64,000 nucleotides of DNA from CADEDV01 sp048498035 (GTDB lineage: Bacteria > Bacteroidota > Bacteroidia > Chitinophagales > Chitinophagaceae): assembly GCA_048498035.1 (NCBI GenBank), contig JBEHYT010000003.1:62001-126000 (forward strand). The letters are read 5' to 3'. Positions 34,334-41,923 of this stretch are shown here, piece after piece. The translations under genes were made by a program, and so were the position numbers. Under the pieces are notes generated by a model that saw nothing but the letters and a program-made list of their open reading frames with translations, made no database searches and was not told where the DNA came from. Every line of letters starts with the position of its first letter. Positions within the stretch are counted from its first letter, which is position 1.

Positions 34334-35741
34334 GAAAATCAATAAGTTATACCTTAAGCCAACTGCTTTAAGCGCTGTATTTATTGCTTTTTTAACCGCC
34401 TTCCAGGGCCTGGCTGCGCATGCGCAGGATAATTCACCTTATTCCCGCTATGGAATTGGCGATCTTGTTCCTGCTACGAATATTTCTTCCCGCGCAATGG
34501 GCGGAATAAGTGCCGGATATATCGATCCATTTGCCCTGTCTGTCAATTTTGCCAATCCGGCGTCATACGCCTTTTTTGTTTCCTATAAGGAGCCAAAATC
34601 AAACAAATTAACTTCCGGACGAGCGGTGCTGGATCTGGGCGTTAACCTGGAAAACAGAACCCTCCGCGAGCCGAATAACCCGGAGAAATTTACTGCCAAC
34701 AACCTCTTGTTTTCCCATATGCAGATCGGCATTCCCCTTTCTTCCAAATGGGGAATGAGTTTTGGACTGCGACCCGTTTCCAGGATCAGTTACAAGATCT
34801 ATAATATAGAACGCCTGATAAATCCTGTTACCGGCAACTCCATTGATAGCGCCTATACTGAATACACAGGGGATGGCGGTGCATTTCTTCCCTCTCTCGG
34901 TATAGCCCGGAAATTTATCATTAACAGCAAAAACACGCTGGCACTTGGTCTTAATGCCGGTTATCTCTTTGGAAGAAACGATTACTCCACCCGCCGTTCT
35001 TTTCTGAACGATACCGTAGAATATTATCGCGGTAATTATGAAACCCGAACCAACTACGGCAATTTTTATTTTACCGGCGGCGCGCAATACCGTGTACTGG
35101 TTAAAAATAAAGATGAGGACGCGCGTTTTCTCACTGTGGGAGCATACGGAAGTTGGGGACAACAGTTTAATGCCCGCCAGGATCTGATCCGCGAAACCTA
35201 CTACGTGGATGATAATTTCGGAAACACTACGCTCGACAGCGTCTACAACCAAACCGGGGTTAAAGGAAAAATTCAATATCCTTCATCACTCACCGTTGGT
35301 TTTGTATATGAAAAAGGAGCCAATCCCAAGCGCGGAAGCTGGTTGTTCGGTATGGACTTTTCCCAGCAAAGCTGGGATCAATTCCGGTTCTATGGTCAAA
35401 AGGAAAGCCTGCGTAATAAATGGGAACTGCATATGGGCGGCGAGTTGAGACCGCAGCCCCGTAGAAGCTATTTCAGCAATGTAGTGTACCGCGCAGGTTT
35501 ATATTTTGGGCCCGATTATATCGCTGTTCCTAATAAATTACCGCAGTTTGGCGCTTCGTTTGGTATGGGACTTCCTCTTGTAGGTTCTGGCCAGGCAAGA
35601 ACACAGGTAACTGCTATCAATATCGCCCTTGAATATGGCAAAAGAGGAAATGATAATAATGTTCTTCGTGAAAACCTGTTTAGACTTTCCATCGGTTTTG
35701 CCCTTGGCGATATCTGGTTTGTAAAACGCAAGTACGACTAA
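34305..35741 (+). CDS. outer membrane beta-barrel protein
   Basis: A 478-residue exported protein with a signal peptide (about residues 17-40, ending AAHA) and then DNSPYSRYGIGDLVPATNISSRAMGGISAGY, typical of Bacteroidota barrels related to FadL/OmpP1-like proteins. Alternating hydrophobic strands and a C-terminal strand ending in an aromatic pattern (GDIWFVKRKYD) continue to the end. It lies between coaX and lptC, overlapping the former by 29 bases and 17 bases before the latter. Cargo or partner unknown; the neighbour suggests an outer-membrane biogenesis context. Confidence 0.8.
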   Translation: MLLVKLITPKKINKLYLKPTALSAVFIAFLTAFQGLAAHAQDNSPYSRYGIGDLVPATNISSRAMGGISAGYIDPFALSVNFANPASYAFFVSYKEPKSNKLTSGRAVLDLGVNLENRTLREPNNPEKFTANNLLFSHMQIGIPLSSKWGMSFGLRPVSRISYKIYNIERLINPVTGNSIDSAYTEYTGDGGAFLPSLGIARKFIINSKNTLALGLNAGYLFGRNDYSTRRSFLNDTVEYYRGNYETRTNYGNFYFTGGAQYRVLVKNKDEDARFLTVGAYGSWGQQFNARQDLIRETYYVDDNFGNTTLDSVYNQTGVKGKIQYPSSLTVGFVYEKGANPKRGSWLFGMDFSQQSWDQFRFYGQKESLRNKWELHMGGELRPQPRRSYFSNVVYRAGLYFGPDYIAVPNKLPQFGASFGMGLPLVGSGQARTQVTAINIALEYGKRGNDNNVLRENLFRLSIGFALGDIWFVKRKYD

Positions 35742-35758
35742 GACCGGTAACGCATCTC

Positions 35759-36340
35759 ATGAAGAGTGCCACATCTTTTACACGCATGCTGGCAGCTGTG
35801 GCTGTCATAGCCGCAATGCAATTGTGGATGGCATCCTGTGAAAACGATGAAAAGGAAATCCGTCTTTTAACACAAAAAGTAGACAGCCGGGAAGAAGGCG
35901 TAGATATCCAGAGCGTTTTAAGCCAGGACGGAAAGCTCCGCGCTAAATTGCAGGCACCCATCATGTACCGCTATTCTGCAGATACACAAATGGTAGAATT
36001 CCCCAAAACGCTCCATTGTGATTTTTTCAATGATAGTCTCGTTAAGGAAACCTGGCTGGATTGTAAATACGGGAAGTATTACGAGCAACTCAATAAAGTT
36101 TATCTCCGCGACAGCGTAGTGGTGATCAATATCAAAGGAGATACCCTGCGCACTCCTGATCTTTGGTGGGACCAGAACACAAAGCTGTTTTATACAGATC
36201 AATATGCCGAGTATCATGGCGCTAATAAAATGATCAACGGCGGAAAGGGAATGGTGGCTACACAGGATCTTTCCAGCATTACATTCAAATACCCCACCGG
36301 TATAATAAAGGGCACGGAAAACGGTGATTTCACCAAATAA
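35759..36340 (+). CDS. lptC: LPS export protein LptC
   Basis: A 193-residue lipoprotein-type LptC. The signal sequence ends in a lipobox (WMASC, Cys26), followed by a beta-jelly-roll LptC domain (about 45-170) that begins SREEGVDIQSVLSQDGKLRAKLQAP and includes FFNDSLVKETWLDCKYGKYYEQLNKVYLRDSVVV. LptC bridges the inner-membrane LPS transporter and LptA. A lipid anchor in place of the E. coli transmembrane helix is usual in this phylum. It follows the outer-membrane protein closely on the same strand. Confidence 0.85.
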   Translation: MKSATSFTRMLAAVAVIAAMQLWMASCENDEKEIRLLTQKVDSREEGVDIQSVLSQDGKLRAKLQAPIMYRYSADTQMVEFPKTLHCDFFNDSLVKETWLDCKYGKYYEQLNKVYLRDSVVVINIKGDTLRTPDLWWDQNTKLFYTDQYAEYHGANKMINGGKGMVATQDLSSITFKYPTGIIKGTENGDFTK

Positions 36341-36418
36341 TTGAACCCCCGCCCGGATTTTATTGTTACATCTTCACTAACTTTCTTCACCGGCATTGCC
36401 GGCAAAAAATCAAAAAGC

Positions 36419-37408
36419 ATGGAATACCGTCGTATGGGCCGGTCCGGCCTGCAACTTAGCGTTCTCTCCTTTGGAAGCTGGGTCAGTTTTCACAAACAGA
36501 TTGATGACAGCGCAGCTGATGAACTGATGGGCATCGCCTATGATCACGGCGTTAATTTTTTTGATAATGCAGAAGTATATGCCCTTGGTGAGAGTGAAAA
36601 AATGATGGGCCGTGTAATCAGCAAAAAGGGATGGGATCGCAGCTCCTATGTTCTTTCTTCCAAAGCATTTTGGGGCTGGCGCGGAAAAGAAAATAAGCCT
36701 AACCAAACGGGACTTAGCCGCAAGCACCTCTATGAAGCCTGTACAGAAGCATTGCACCGGTTGCAAACCGATTATCTTGACCTCTATTACTGCCACCGCC
36801 CCGATAAAAATGTGCCCATTGAAGAAGTTGTCTGGACGATGCACAACCTGGTACAGCAGGGTAAGATTCTTTACTGGGGAACCAGTGAATGGAGCGGCGT
36901 GGAAATTATGGAGGCCCATCGCGTTGCCAGCCAACATCACCTGGTTGCTCCAGTGGTGGAACAGCCTCAATACAACCTGTTTGAACGAAATAAACTGGAA
37001 AATGAATTCCTGATGGTATTTCAAACCGTAGGCATGGGTACTACCATCTGGAGCCCGCTGGCGTCCGGTTTGCTAAGTGGTAAATACAATGACGGCATTC
37101 CGGCAGACAGTCGCTTTGCGCTTTCCGGGTTCGACTGGCTTAAAGACAGGTGGATGCAGGAGGGAATGCTGGACAAAGTGCGGAAGCTGAGTCAGCTTGC
37201 AAAAAAATTGGAAATCACCACTGCGCAGCTGGCAATTGGCTGGTGTATTAAAAATCCAAATGTAACAACGGCCATCCTGGGCGCTACCCGCAAAGAGCAG
37301 CTCCTGGAGAACCTCGGCGCACTGGAAGCGTCTGCCAAATTAACGGCCGGGGTGCTGGATGAAATTGAATCGATTGTTCAAAATCGGCCAGTTTTACCAG
37401 AACACTAA
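36419..37408 (+). CDS. aldo/keto reductase (Kv-beta-like)
   Basis: A 329-residue NADPH-dependent reductase with a TIM-barrel fold. MEYRRMGRSGLQLSVLSFGSW is the standard start. The catalytic tetrad is visible: D and Y in NFFDNAEVYALGESE, K in SSKAFWGW and H in YYCHRPDKN. SPLASGLLSGKYN and the C-terminal cofactor pocket (TTAILGATRKEQLLENLGAL) place it with potassium-channel beta-subunit-like or YghZ-type reductases. ATG 36419 begins the fold; an upstream extension of 26 codons has no family sequence. A terminator follows directly. Confidence 0.9.
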   Translation: MEYRRMGRSGLQLSVLSFGSWVSFHKQIDDSAADELMGIAYDHGVNFFDNAEVYALGESEKMMGRVISKKGWDRSSYVLSSKAFWGWRGKENKPNQTGLSRKHLYEACTEALHRLQTDYLDLYYCHRPDKNVPIEEVVWTMHNLVQQGKILYWGTSEWSGVEIMEAHRVASQHHLVAPVVEQPQYNLFERNKLENEFLMVFQTVGMGTTIWSPLASGLLSGKYNDGIPADSRFALSGFDWLKDRWMQEGMLDKVRKLSQLAKKLEITTAQLAIGWCIKNPNVTTAILGATRKEQLLENLGALEASAKLTAGVLDEIESIVQNRPVLPEH

Positions 37409-37443
37409 AAAAGTCTCAGCGCCCGGGGGCATTGAGACTTTTG
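37409..37443 (+). terminator. intrinsic terminator of the aldo/keto reductase gene
   Basis: AAGTCTCA (37411-37418) pairs with TGAGACTT (37433-37440), enclosing a GC-rich middle, and is followed by TTGATT. It begins at the stop codon. Confidence 0.6.
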
Positions 37444-37831
37444 ATTACGTTGAGACGAGACTTAACCGTACTTTCCATGCGCGGGCAGCGTCGACTCAAG
37501 TAGTGTTTTCAGTTGATCAGCATTCCCCGCGGCAATACGCCTGCGGCGATGGTGAAAAAGGATATGGATTTAGAAACGGGACGCTGTTTAGTACAAGGAT
37601 CAAAACTAAGCGTCATGGATTGTTCGCCATAGCGCATAAATGCCCGATCCTTTTTCTGCTGAAACTACAGTTTTGCGCGTAGGATTACGGGCTATCGAGG
37701 TCGTAAAAATGGTGATTCCCGGGGAATGGATTTTTCCAATTGGCTATAGCTGAATGAGTTTTCATTTTTCAGCTAAGTGCTACGAATAAAAAATTACTAT
37801 CTTGTTCGTATAGTCATCTAAATTTTTCAAT
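37444..37831. other. intergenic region with a long stem-loop
   Basis: No gene was recognised; the small frames here look random. The main structure is a hairpin at 37747-37775 with perfect 7-bp arms TAGCTGA/TCAGCTA and a further ATGA/TCAT pairing inside. A 6-bp near-palindrome (ATTCCC-G-GGGAAT) lies at about 37714-37726. Both are upstream of the SDR gene, so they may be operator sites or part of a leader RNA. No standard -7 box was found. Confidence 0.35.
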
Positions 37832-38653
37832 ATGTCACTTGCCAAGAAAACGGTGTTTATAACCGGCGCCAGCCGCGGTATCGGCAAAGCCATTGCGCTC
37901 CGGCTGGCGCGTGAAGGCGCCAACATTGTAGTAGTAGCCAAATCAACCGAAGAGAACCCGAAATTGGGAGGCACTATTTTTTCGGCCGCCGAAGAAATAA
38001 GGGCTGCCGGTGGCGAAGCGCTGCCGGTTCAATGTGATATTCGGTCTGAAGAACAGATTCAACACGCCGTGGAAACCGCGATCACCGTTTTTGGAGGAAT
38101 TGACATTCTTGTTAATAACGCATCGGCCATTTCATTAACCGGTACTGAACAAACAGAAGCGCGTCGTTTTGATCTCATGCACGATATCAATGTGCGCGGG
38201 ACCTTCCTGGTTACAAGGGCCTGTGTGCCTCATTTGAAAAAGGCAGGCAATGCACATATCCTGACACTTTCGCCGCCAATATCGCTTCAGCCAAAATGGC
38301 TCGCGCCTCATATTGCCTATACAATTACGAAATACAATATGAGCATGATGGCAATGGCGTGGGCAGAAGAATTTAAAGCTGATGGCATTGCTTCCAACGC
38401 GCTATGGCCAAGAACTACGATTGACACAGCTGCGGTTCGTAACCTGTTAGGCGGACAAACCCTTTCGCAAATGAGCCGGAAGCCGGAAATTCTTGCAGAT
38501 GCTGCTTATTTTATTTTTAGTAAAAACGCTGCATCCTGCACAGGCCATTGTTTTATTGATGAGGAAGTGCTGGCCGCGGAAGGCATTACTGACCTTGGCC
38601 AATATGCCGTAACGCCCGGCGGTAAATTATACACCGACCTGTTTGTGGAATAG
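37832..38653 (+). CDS. short-chain dehydrogenase/reductase (HSDL2-like)
   Basis: A 273-residue classical-type SDR. TGASRGIGKAIAL (about 11-23) is the cofactor motif, DILVNNASAISL carries the NNAS/NNAG-type motif, and YTITKYNMS holds the catalytic Tyr-x3-Lys. The serine is in LTLSPPIS. The stretch STEENPKLGGTIFSAAEEI and the phrase ALWPRTTIDTAAVRNLLGG are those of HSDL2-type SDRs, here without the SCP2 domain of the animal protein. Substrate unknown. Convergent with lysS. Confidence 0.9.
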   Translation: MSLAKKTVFITGASRGIGKAIALRLAREGANIVVVAKSTEENPKLGGTIFSAAEEIRAAGGEALPVQCDIRSEEQIQHAVETAITVFGGIDILVNNASAISLTGTEQTEARRFDLMHDINVRGTFLVTRACVPHLKKAGNAHILTLSPPISLQPKWLAPHIAYTITKYNMSMMAMAWAEEFKADGIASNALWPRTTIDTAAVRNLLGGQTLSQMSRKPEILADAAYFIFSKNAASCTGHCFIDEEVLAAEGITDLGQYAVTPGGKLYTDLFVE

Positions 38654-38670
38654 CCCTCAGTTCGCAGCCC

Positions 38671-40227
38671 TTATTCGTTGTCTGCCTCGGGTTTTTCTTT
38701 GGGCGCATCACCAAATGATTCCGGCCGCATTTGCGGGAAGAACAGCACGTCCTGGATAGACGACTGGTTGGTGAGCAGCATGCAAAGACGGTCTATCCCG
38801 AAGCCGATACCGGCCGTAGGAGGCATGCCATATTCCAGCGCCCGCAGGAAATCGTGATCAATATACATTGCTTCATCATCCCCGCGATCTTTCAATTTTA
38901 CCTGTTCTTCAAACCGTTCCCGCTGATCCAGCGGATCATTTAACTCGCTATAAGCGTTGGCAATTTCTTTGCCGTTAATGATCAGTTCAAACCGTTCTAC
39001 AAGACCTTGTTTACTCCGGTGGCGTTTGGTGAGCGGGCTCATCTCTACCGGGTAATCGATGATAAATGTTGGTTGTACAAAATGCTCTTCACATTTTTCT
39101 CCAAAAATGGTATCGATCAATTTCGCGCGTCCCATGGTTGGGTCGGTTTCAATACGCAATTGTTTGCACACGCTGCGTAAATGCTCTTCGCCCATGTTGC
39201 TCACATCAAAACCGGTGTGTTCCCTGATCGCATCATAAATGCTAACGCGTTTAAATGGCGCTTTGAAAGAAATGTTGCTGGCGCCTACCTGCACATCCGT
39301 GGTGTTGCAAACATCCAGGGCTGCTTTTTCCAACAACTGCTCCGTGGTTTCCATCATCCATAAATAGTCTTTGTAGGCGGTGTAAAATTCAAGGATGGTA
39401 AATTCTGGGTTATGGGTGCGGTCCATACCTTCATTCCGAAAATTGCGACTAAACTCATACACCCAGTCGAACCCACCAACGATCAAACGCTTCAGGTATA
39501 GCTCATTGGCAATACGCAGGTAGAAGGGAACATCCAGGGCATTGTGGTGTGTCATAAAGGGTCGCGCCGTGGCGCCGCCCGGAATGCTTTGCAAAACGGG
39601 TGTATCCACTTCAAGCGCGCCATGATCATTCAAAAACTGGCGAATGGAATTGACCAGTTTGGTACGTTTAATAAATACTTCTTTTACTGATGGATTGATG
39701 ATCAGATCTGCATATCGCTGCCGGTAACGAAACTCCGGATCGGTTACGGCGTCAAACGTTGTCCCTTCAGCCTCTTTAACAATCGGCAGGGGCCGAAGTG
39801 ATTTGCTGAGTACTGTCAGTTCTTTTACATGAATAGAGGTTTCGCCGGTTTTTGTAATAAATGCATACCCGCGAACGCCGATGATATCACCGATATCAAT
39901 CAGTTTTTTCCAAACAATATCATACAGGGATTTATCCTCACCTGGGCAAATGTCATCGCGACGTATGTATAGCTGAATCCGGCCCCGGCTGTCCTGGATC
40001 ACGGCAAAATTGGCTTTTCCCATGTCCCGCACGCTCATAATGCGACCGGCAATACATACATCAGCAAATTCTTCACGCGTAGCCTCGGAAAAATTCGATT
40101 TTACGGTTACAGAGTCGGTATTTACGGGGAAAAGCGGCGCCGGATAGGGATCAATCCCCATCATGATCATTTCAGCCAGTTTTTCCCTTCTTAGTTGTTC
40201 CTGTTCGGATAAATGCGTTGTACTCAT
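38671..40227 (-). CDS. lysS: lysyl-tRNA synthetase (class II)
   Basis: A 518-residue class II enzyme that charges tRNA-Lys. The OB-fold anticodon domain covers about 55-165 (VCIAGRIMSVRDMGKANFAVIQD, split at about residue 60-75), then the catalytic core: motif 1 near FLNDHGALEVDTPVLQSIPGG, motif 2 FSRNFRNEGMDRTHNPEF, motif 3 GMPPTAGIGFGIDRLCMLL. ATG 40227 is chosen as it opens the family N-terminus and a promoter box lies just upstream; an in-frame ATG 9 codons upstream lies in front of it. The tail FGDAPKEKPEADNE is a normal acidic end. Confidence 0.95.
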   Translation of the reverse strand: MSTTHLSEQEQLRREKLAEMIMMGIDPYPAPLFPVNTDSVTVKSNFSEATREEFADVCIAGRIMSVRDMGKANFAVIQDSRGRIQLYIRRDDICPGEDKSLYDIVWKKLIDIGDIIGVRGYAFITKTGETSIHVKELTVLSKSLRPLPIVKEAEGTTFDAVTDPEFRYRQRYADLIINPSVKEVFIKRTKLVNSIRQFLNDHGALEVDTPVLQSIPGGATARPFMTHHNALDVPFYLRIANELYLKRLIVGGFDWVYEFSRNFRNEGMDRTHNPEFTILEFYTAYKDYLWMMETTEQLLEKAALDVCNTTDVQVGASNISFKAPFKRVSIYDAIREHTGFDVSNMGEEHLRSVCKQLRIETDPTMGRAKLIDTIFGEKCEEHFVQPTFIIDYPVEMSPLTKRHRSKQGLVERFELIINGKEIANAYSELNDPLDQRERFEEQVKLKDRGDDEAMYIDHDFLRALEYGMPPTAGIGFGIDRLCMLLTNQSSIQDVLFFPQMRPESFGDAPKEKPEADNE

Positions 40228-40251
40228 TGAATTCCTGCAGATTTGCGGCAG

Positions 40252-40259
40252 CAAAGGTA
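40252..40259 (-). promoter_or_regulatory. -7 box of the lysS promoter
   Basis: The minus strand reads TACCTTTG (TAnnTTTG) here, 24 bases before ATG 40227. A TTTG lies 23 bases further upstream on that strand, slightly wide for a -33 element. Confidence 0.45.
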
Positions 40260-40443
40260 CTTATAAGTCTGCAAGTATCTGCCAAAATGCCCTTTACTGC
40301 CAGCTTTTGATTAGCAAAACATTAAACCTGGGAAAATTTGCTGGTCCAACAAACGAAAATTGCTAAAAACGCGTCAAAATGAAGGCGGCCTGCCTTTACA
40401 GGCCCGTCGCGTTGTATTTTACAACCAGATTAAAACCAGTTAC

Positions 40444-41184
40444 ATGAAAAGAATACTGTCCGCAACCCTTATTTTATCCTGTAGTATGCTCGCATTTTCA
40501 GCATCTGCACAGATTACCCTTCCTAAGATCCTCTCTGGCGTAAAATCTGCCGGTGCAAAATCAACCGGGGATATTACCCAGGCAGAAGCCGGTGCCGGTA
40601 TCAAGGAAGCGCTTGCCCAGGGAGTTACCAATGCCGTGCTGAACCTGAATAAAACTGATGGCTTTTTCGGAAGCGAGATCTATAAAGTGCTGCTGCCGCC
40701 GGATGCGGTAAAGATTGAAAATACGCTGCGCAAGATTGGTATGGGATCAGAGGTAGATAAAGCCATACTGGCTATCAACCGCGGCGCCGAAGATGCTGTG
40801 GGCTACGCCAAACCAATCTTCCTGGATGCGATCAAAGGAATGACGCTGACAGATGCCCTGAACATCTTGAAAGGAGGAAATAATGCGGCCACCGAGTATT
40901 TCAAGCAAAAAACAGCCGCCAAACTGGTAGAAGCATTTACACCTTCTGTAAAACTATCCCTCGAGAAAACGTCTGCCACAAAATACTATGGAGACATTGT
41001 AACAACTTATAATAAACTGCCTACTACATTTAAGAAAATAAATCCCGACCTCACTTCATTTGTTGTGGGAAAAGCGGTAGATGCGTTGTTTGACCAGGTA
41101 GGGAAAGAAGAAGCAAATATTCGCGCCAATCCTGTTGCAAGAACAACGGACCTGCTGAAGAAAGTGTTTGGCGCAGTAAAATAA
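40444..41184 (+). CDS. DUF4197 family exported protein
   Basis: A 246-residue exported protein. Signal peptide MKRILSATLILSCSMLAFSASA, then the DUF4197 domain with ITQAEAGAGIKEALAQGVTNAVLNL, FLDAIKGMTLTDALNILKGGNNAATEYFKQKT and KYYGDIVTTYNKLP. Members are found in Bacteroidota and Proteobacteria; function is unknown. ATG 40444 opens the signal peptide; the frame is open 28 codons farther upstream without a credible start. It converges with the hydroxylase gene. Confidence 0.88.
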   Translation: MKRILSATLILSCSMLAFSASAQITLPKILSGVKSAGAKSTGDITQAEAGAGIKEALAQGVTNAVLNLNKTDGFFGSEIYKVLLPPDAVKIENTLRKIGMGSEVDKAILAINRGAEDAVGYAKPIFLDAIKGMTLTDALNILKGGNNAATEYFKQKTAAKLVEAFTPSVKLSLEKTSATKYYGDIVTTYNKLPTTFKKINPDLTSFVVGKAVDALFDQVGKEEANIRANPVARTTDLLKKVFGAVK

Positions 41185-41203
41185 AGATCGGGGGTAAAGA
41201 AAC

Positions 41204-41875
41204 TCAGGAGGATTTTTTCTGGAACATTAATTCCTTCACTTTTTCTTTATCCTCTTTTTCTTTTTTCAGGTCAAACATAGTACCGAATACATGATCCCAA
41301 ATGGTGGAGCTAACGCCAAAACCATTATGCTCATTTTTATAATGATGCAGGTGATGGTTTCTCCAAAGAGGTTTCATCCATTTAAAGGGCGGGTTCCACG
41401 CGTGAATGGCATAATGCATCGTGCCATACATCAGGTAACCGAGAATAAAACCAGGGAAAAACATAAAGGTGGATGAACGCATCAGCAGGTACATGAGTCC
41501 AAAAATTGCTGAAGCAATGATCAGGCTTGGAACCGGTGGCATAAAGAGCCGCTGGCGATCCCTTGGGTAATGGTGGTGATTGCCATGCAGTGTATAAACA
41601 AATTTACGCGCGCGTTCAGATTTGGCCGTCCAGTGAAACAGGAAACGGTGTGCAATGTATTCAAACAGCGTCCAGAATGCCATACCGGCGAGGAACACCA
41701 ATGCAATTCTTCCAAGCGAATAACTAAAATGAGCGTTGCTGTAATACAGCATATATCCAAGGACAGGAATATACATACCCCAAATTACAAGGGGATGTGT
41801 TTTGGTCAACATCTCAAGGAAGTCATTTTTAAAAAGGCGCGCCTGGCCTTTATTATGGATTTTCTCAAATTGCAT
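41204..41875 (-). CDS. sterol desaturase/fatty acid hydroxylase family protein
   Basis: A 223-residue membrane di-iron enzyme. Four helices surround the eight-histidine pattern: HRFLFH, HGNHHHYP, HYAIH and HHLHHYKNEHNGFGV. The order and spacing fit the FA_hydroxylase family, close to fatty acid 2-hydroxylases (Scs7/FA2H) without the cytochrome b5 domain. It may add a hydroxyl to sphingolipid or ornithine-lipid acyl chains, which occur in this phylum; that is inference. ATG 41875 is preferred to a start five codons upstream. Confidence 0.88.
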   Translation of the reverse strand: MQFEKIHNKGQARLFKNDFLEMLTKTHPLVIWGMYIPVLGYMLYYSNAHFSYSLGRIALVFLAGMAFWTLFEYIAHRFLFHWTAKSERARKFVYTLHGNHHHYPRDRQRLFMPPVPSLIIASAIFGLMYLLMRSSTFMFFPGFILGYLMYGTMHYAIHAWNPPFKWMKPLWRNHHLHHYKNEHNGFGVSSTIWDHVFGTMFDLKKEKEDKEKVKELMFQKKSS

Positions 41876-41923
41876 GGCGCAAAGATACAAAAACTGTGAT
41901 GTAACAAAAGCAGTTTCAATACC

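Noticed and set aside
36410..37024. A 204-codon minus-strand frame within the aldo/keto reductase gene
   Set aside because: It is antisense to a gene with a complete catalytic tetrad.
37359..37682. A 107-codon frame over the terminator of the aldo/keto reductase gene
   Set aside because: It starts inside that gene in another frame, runs through its terminator and has no recognisable sequence pattern.
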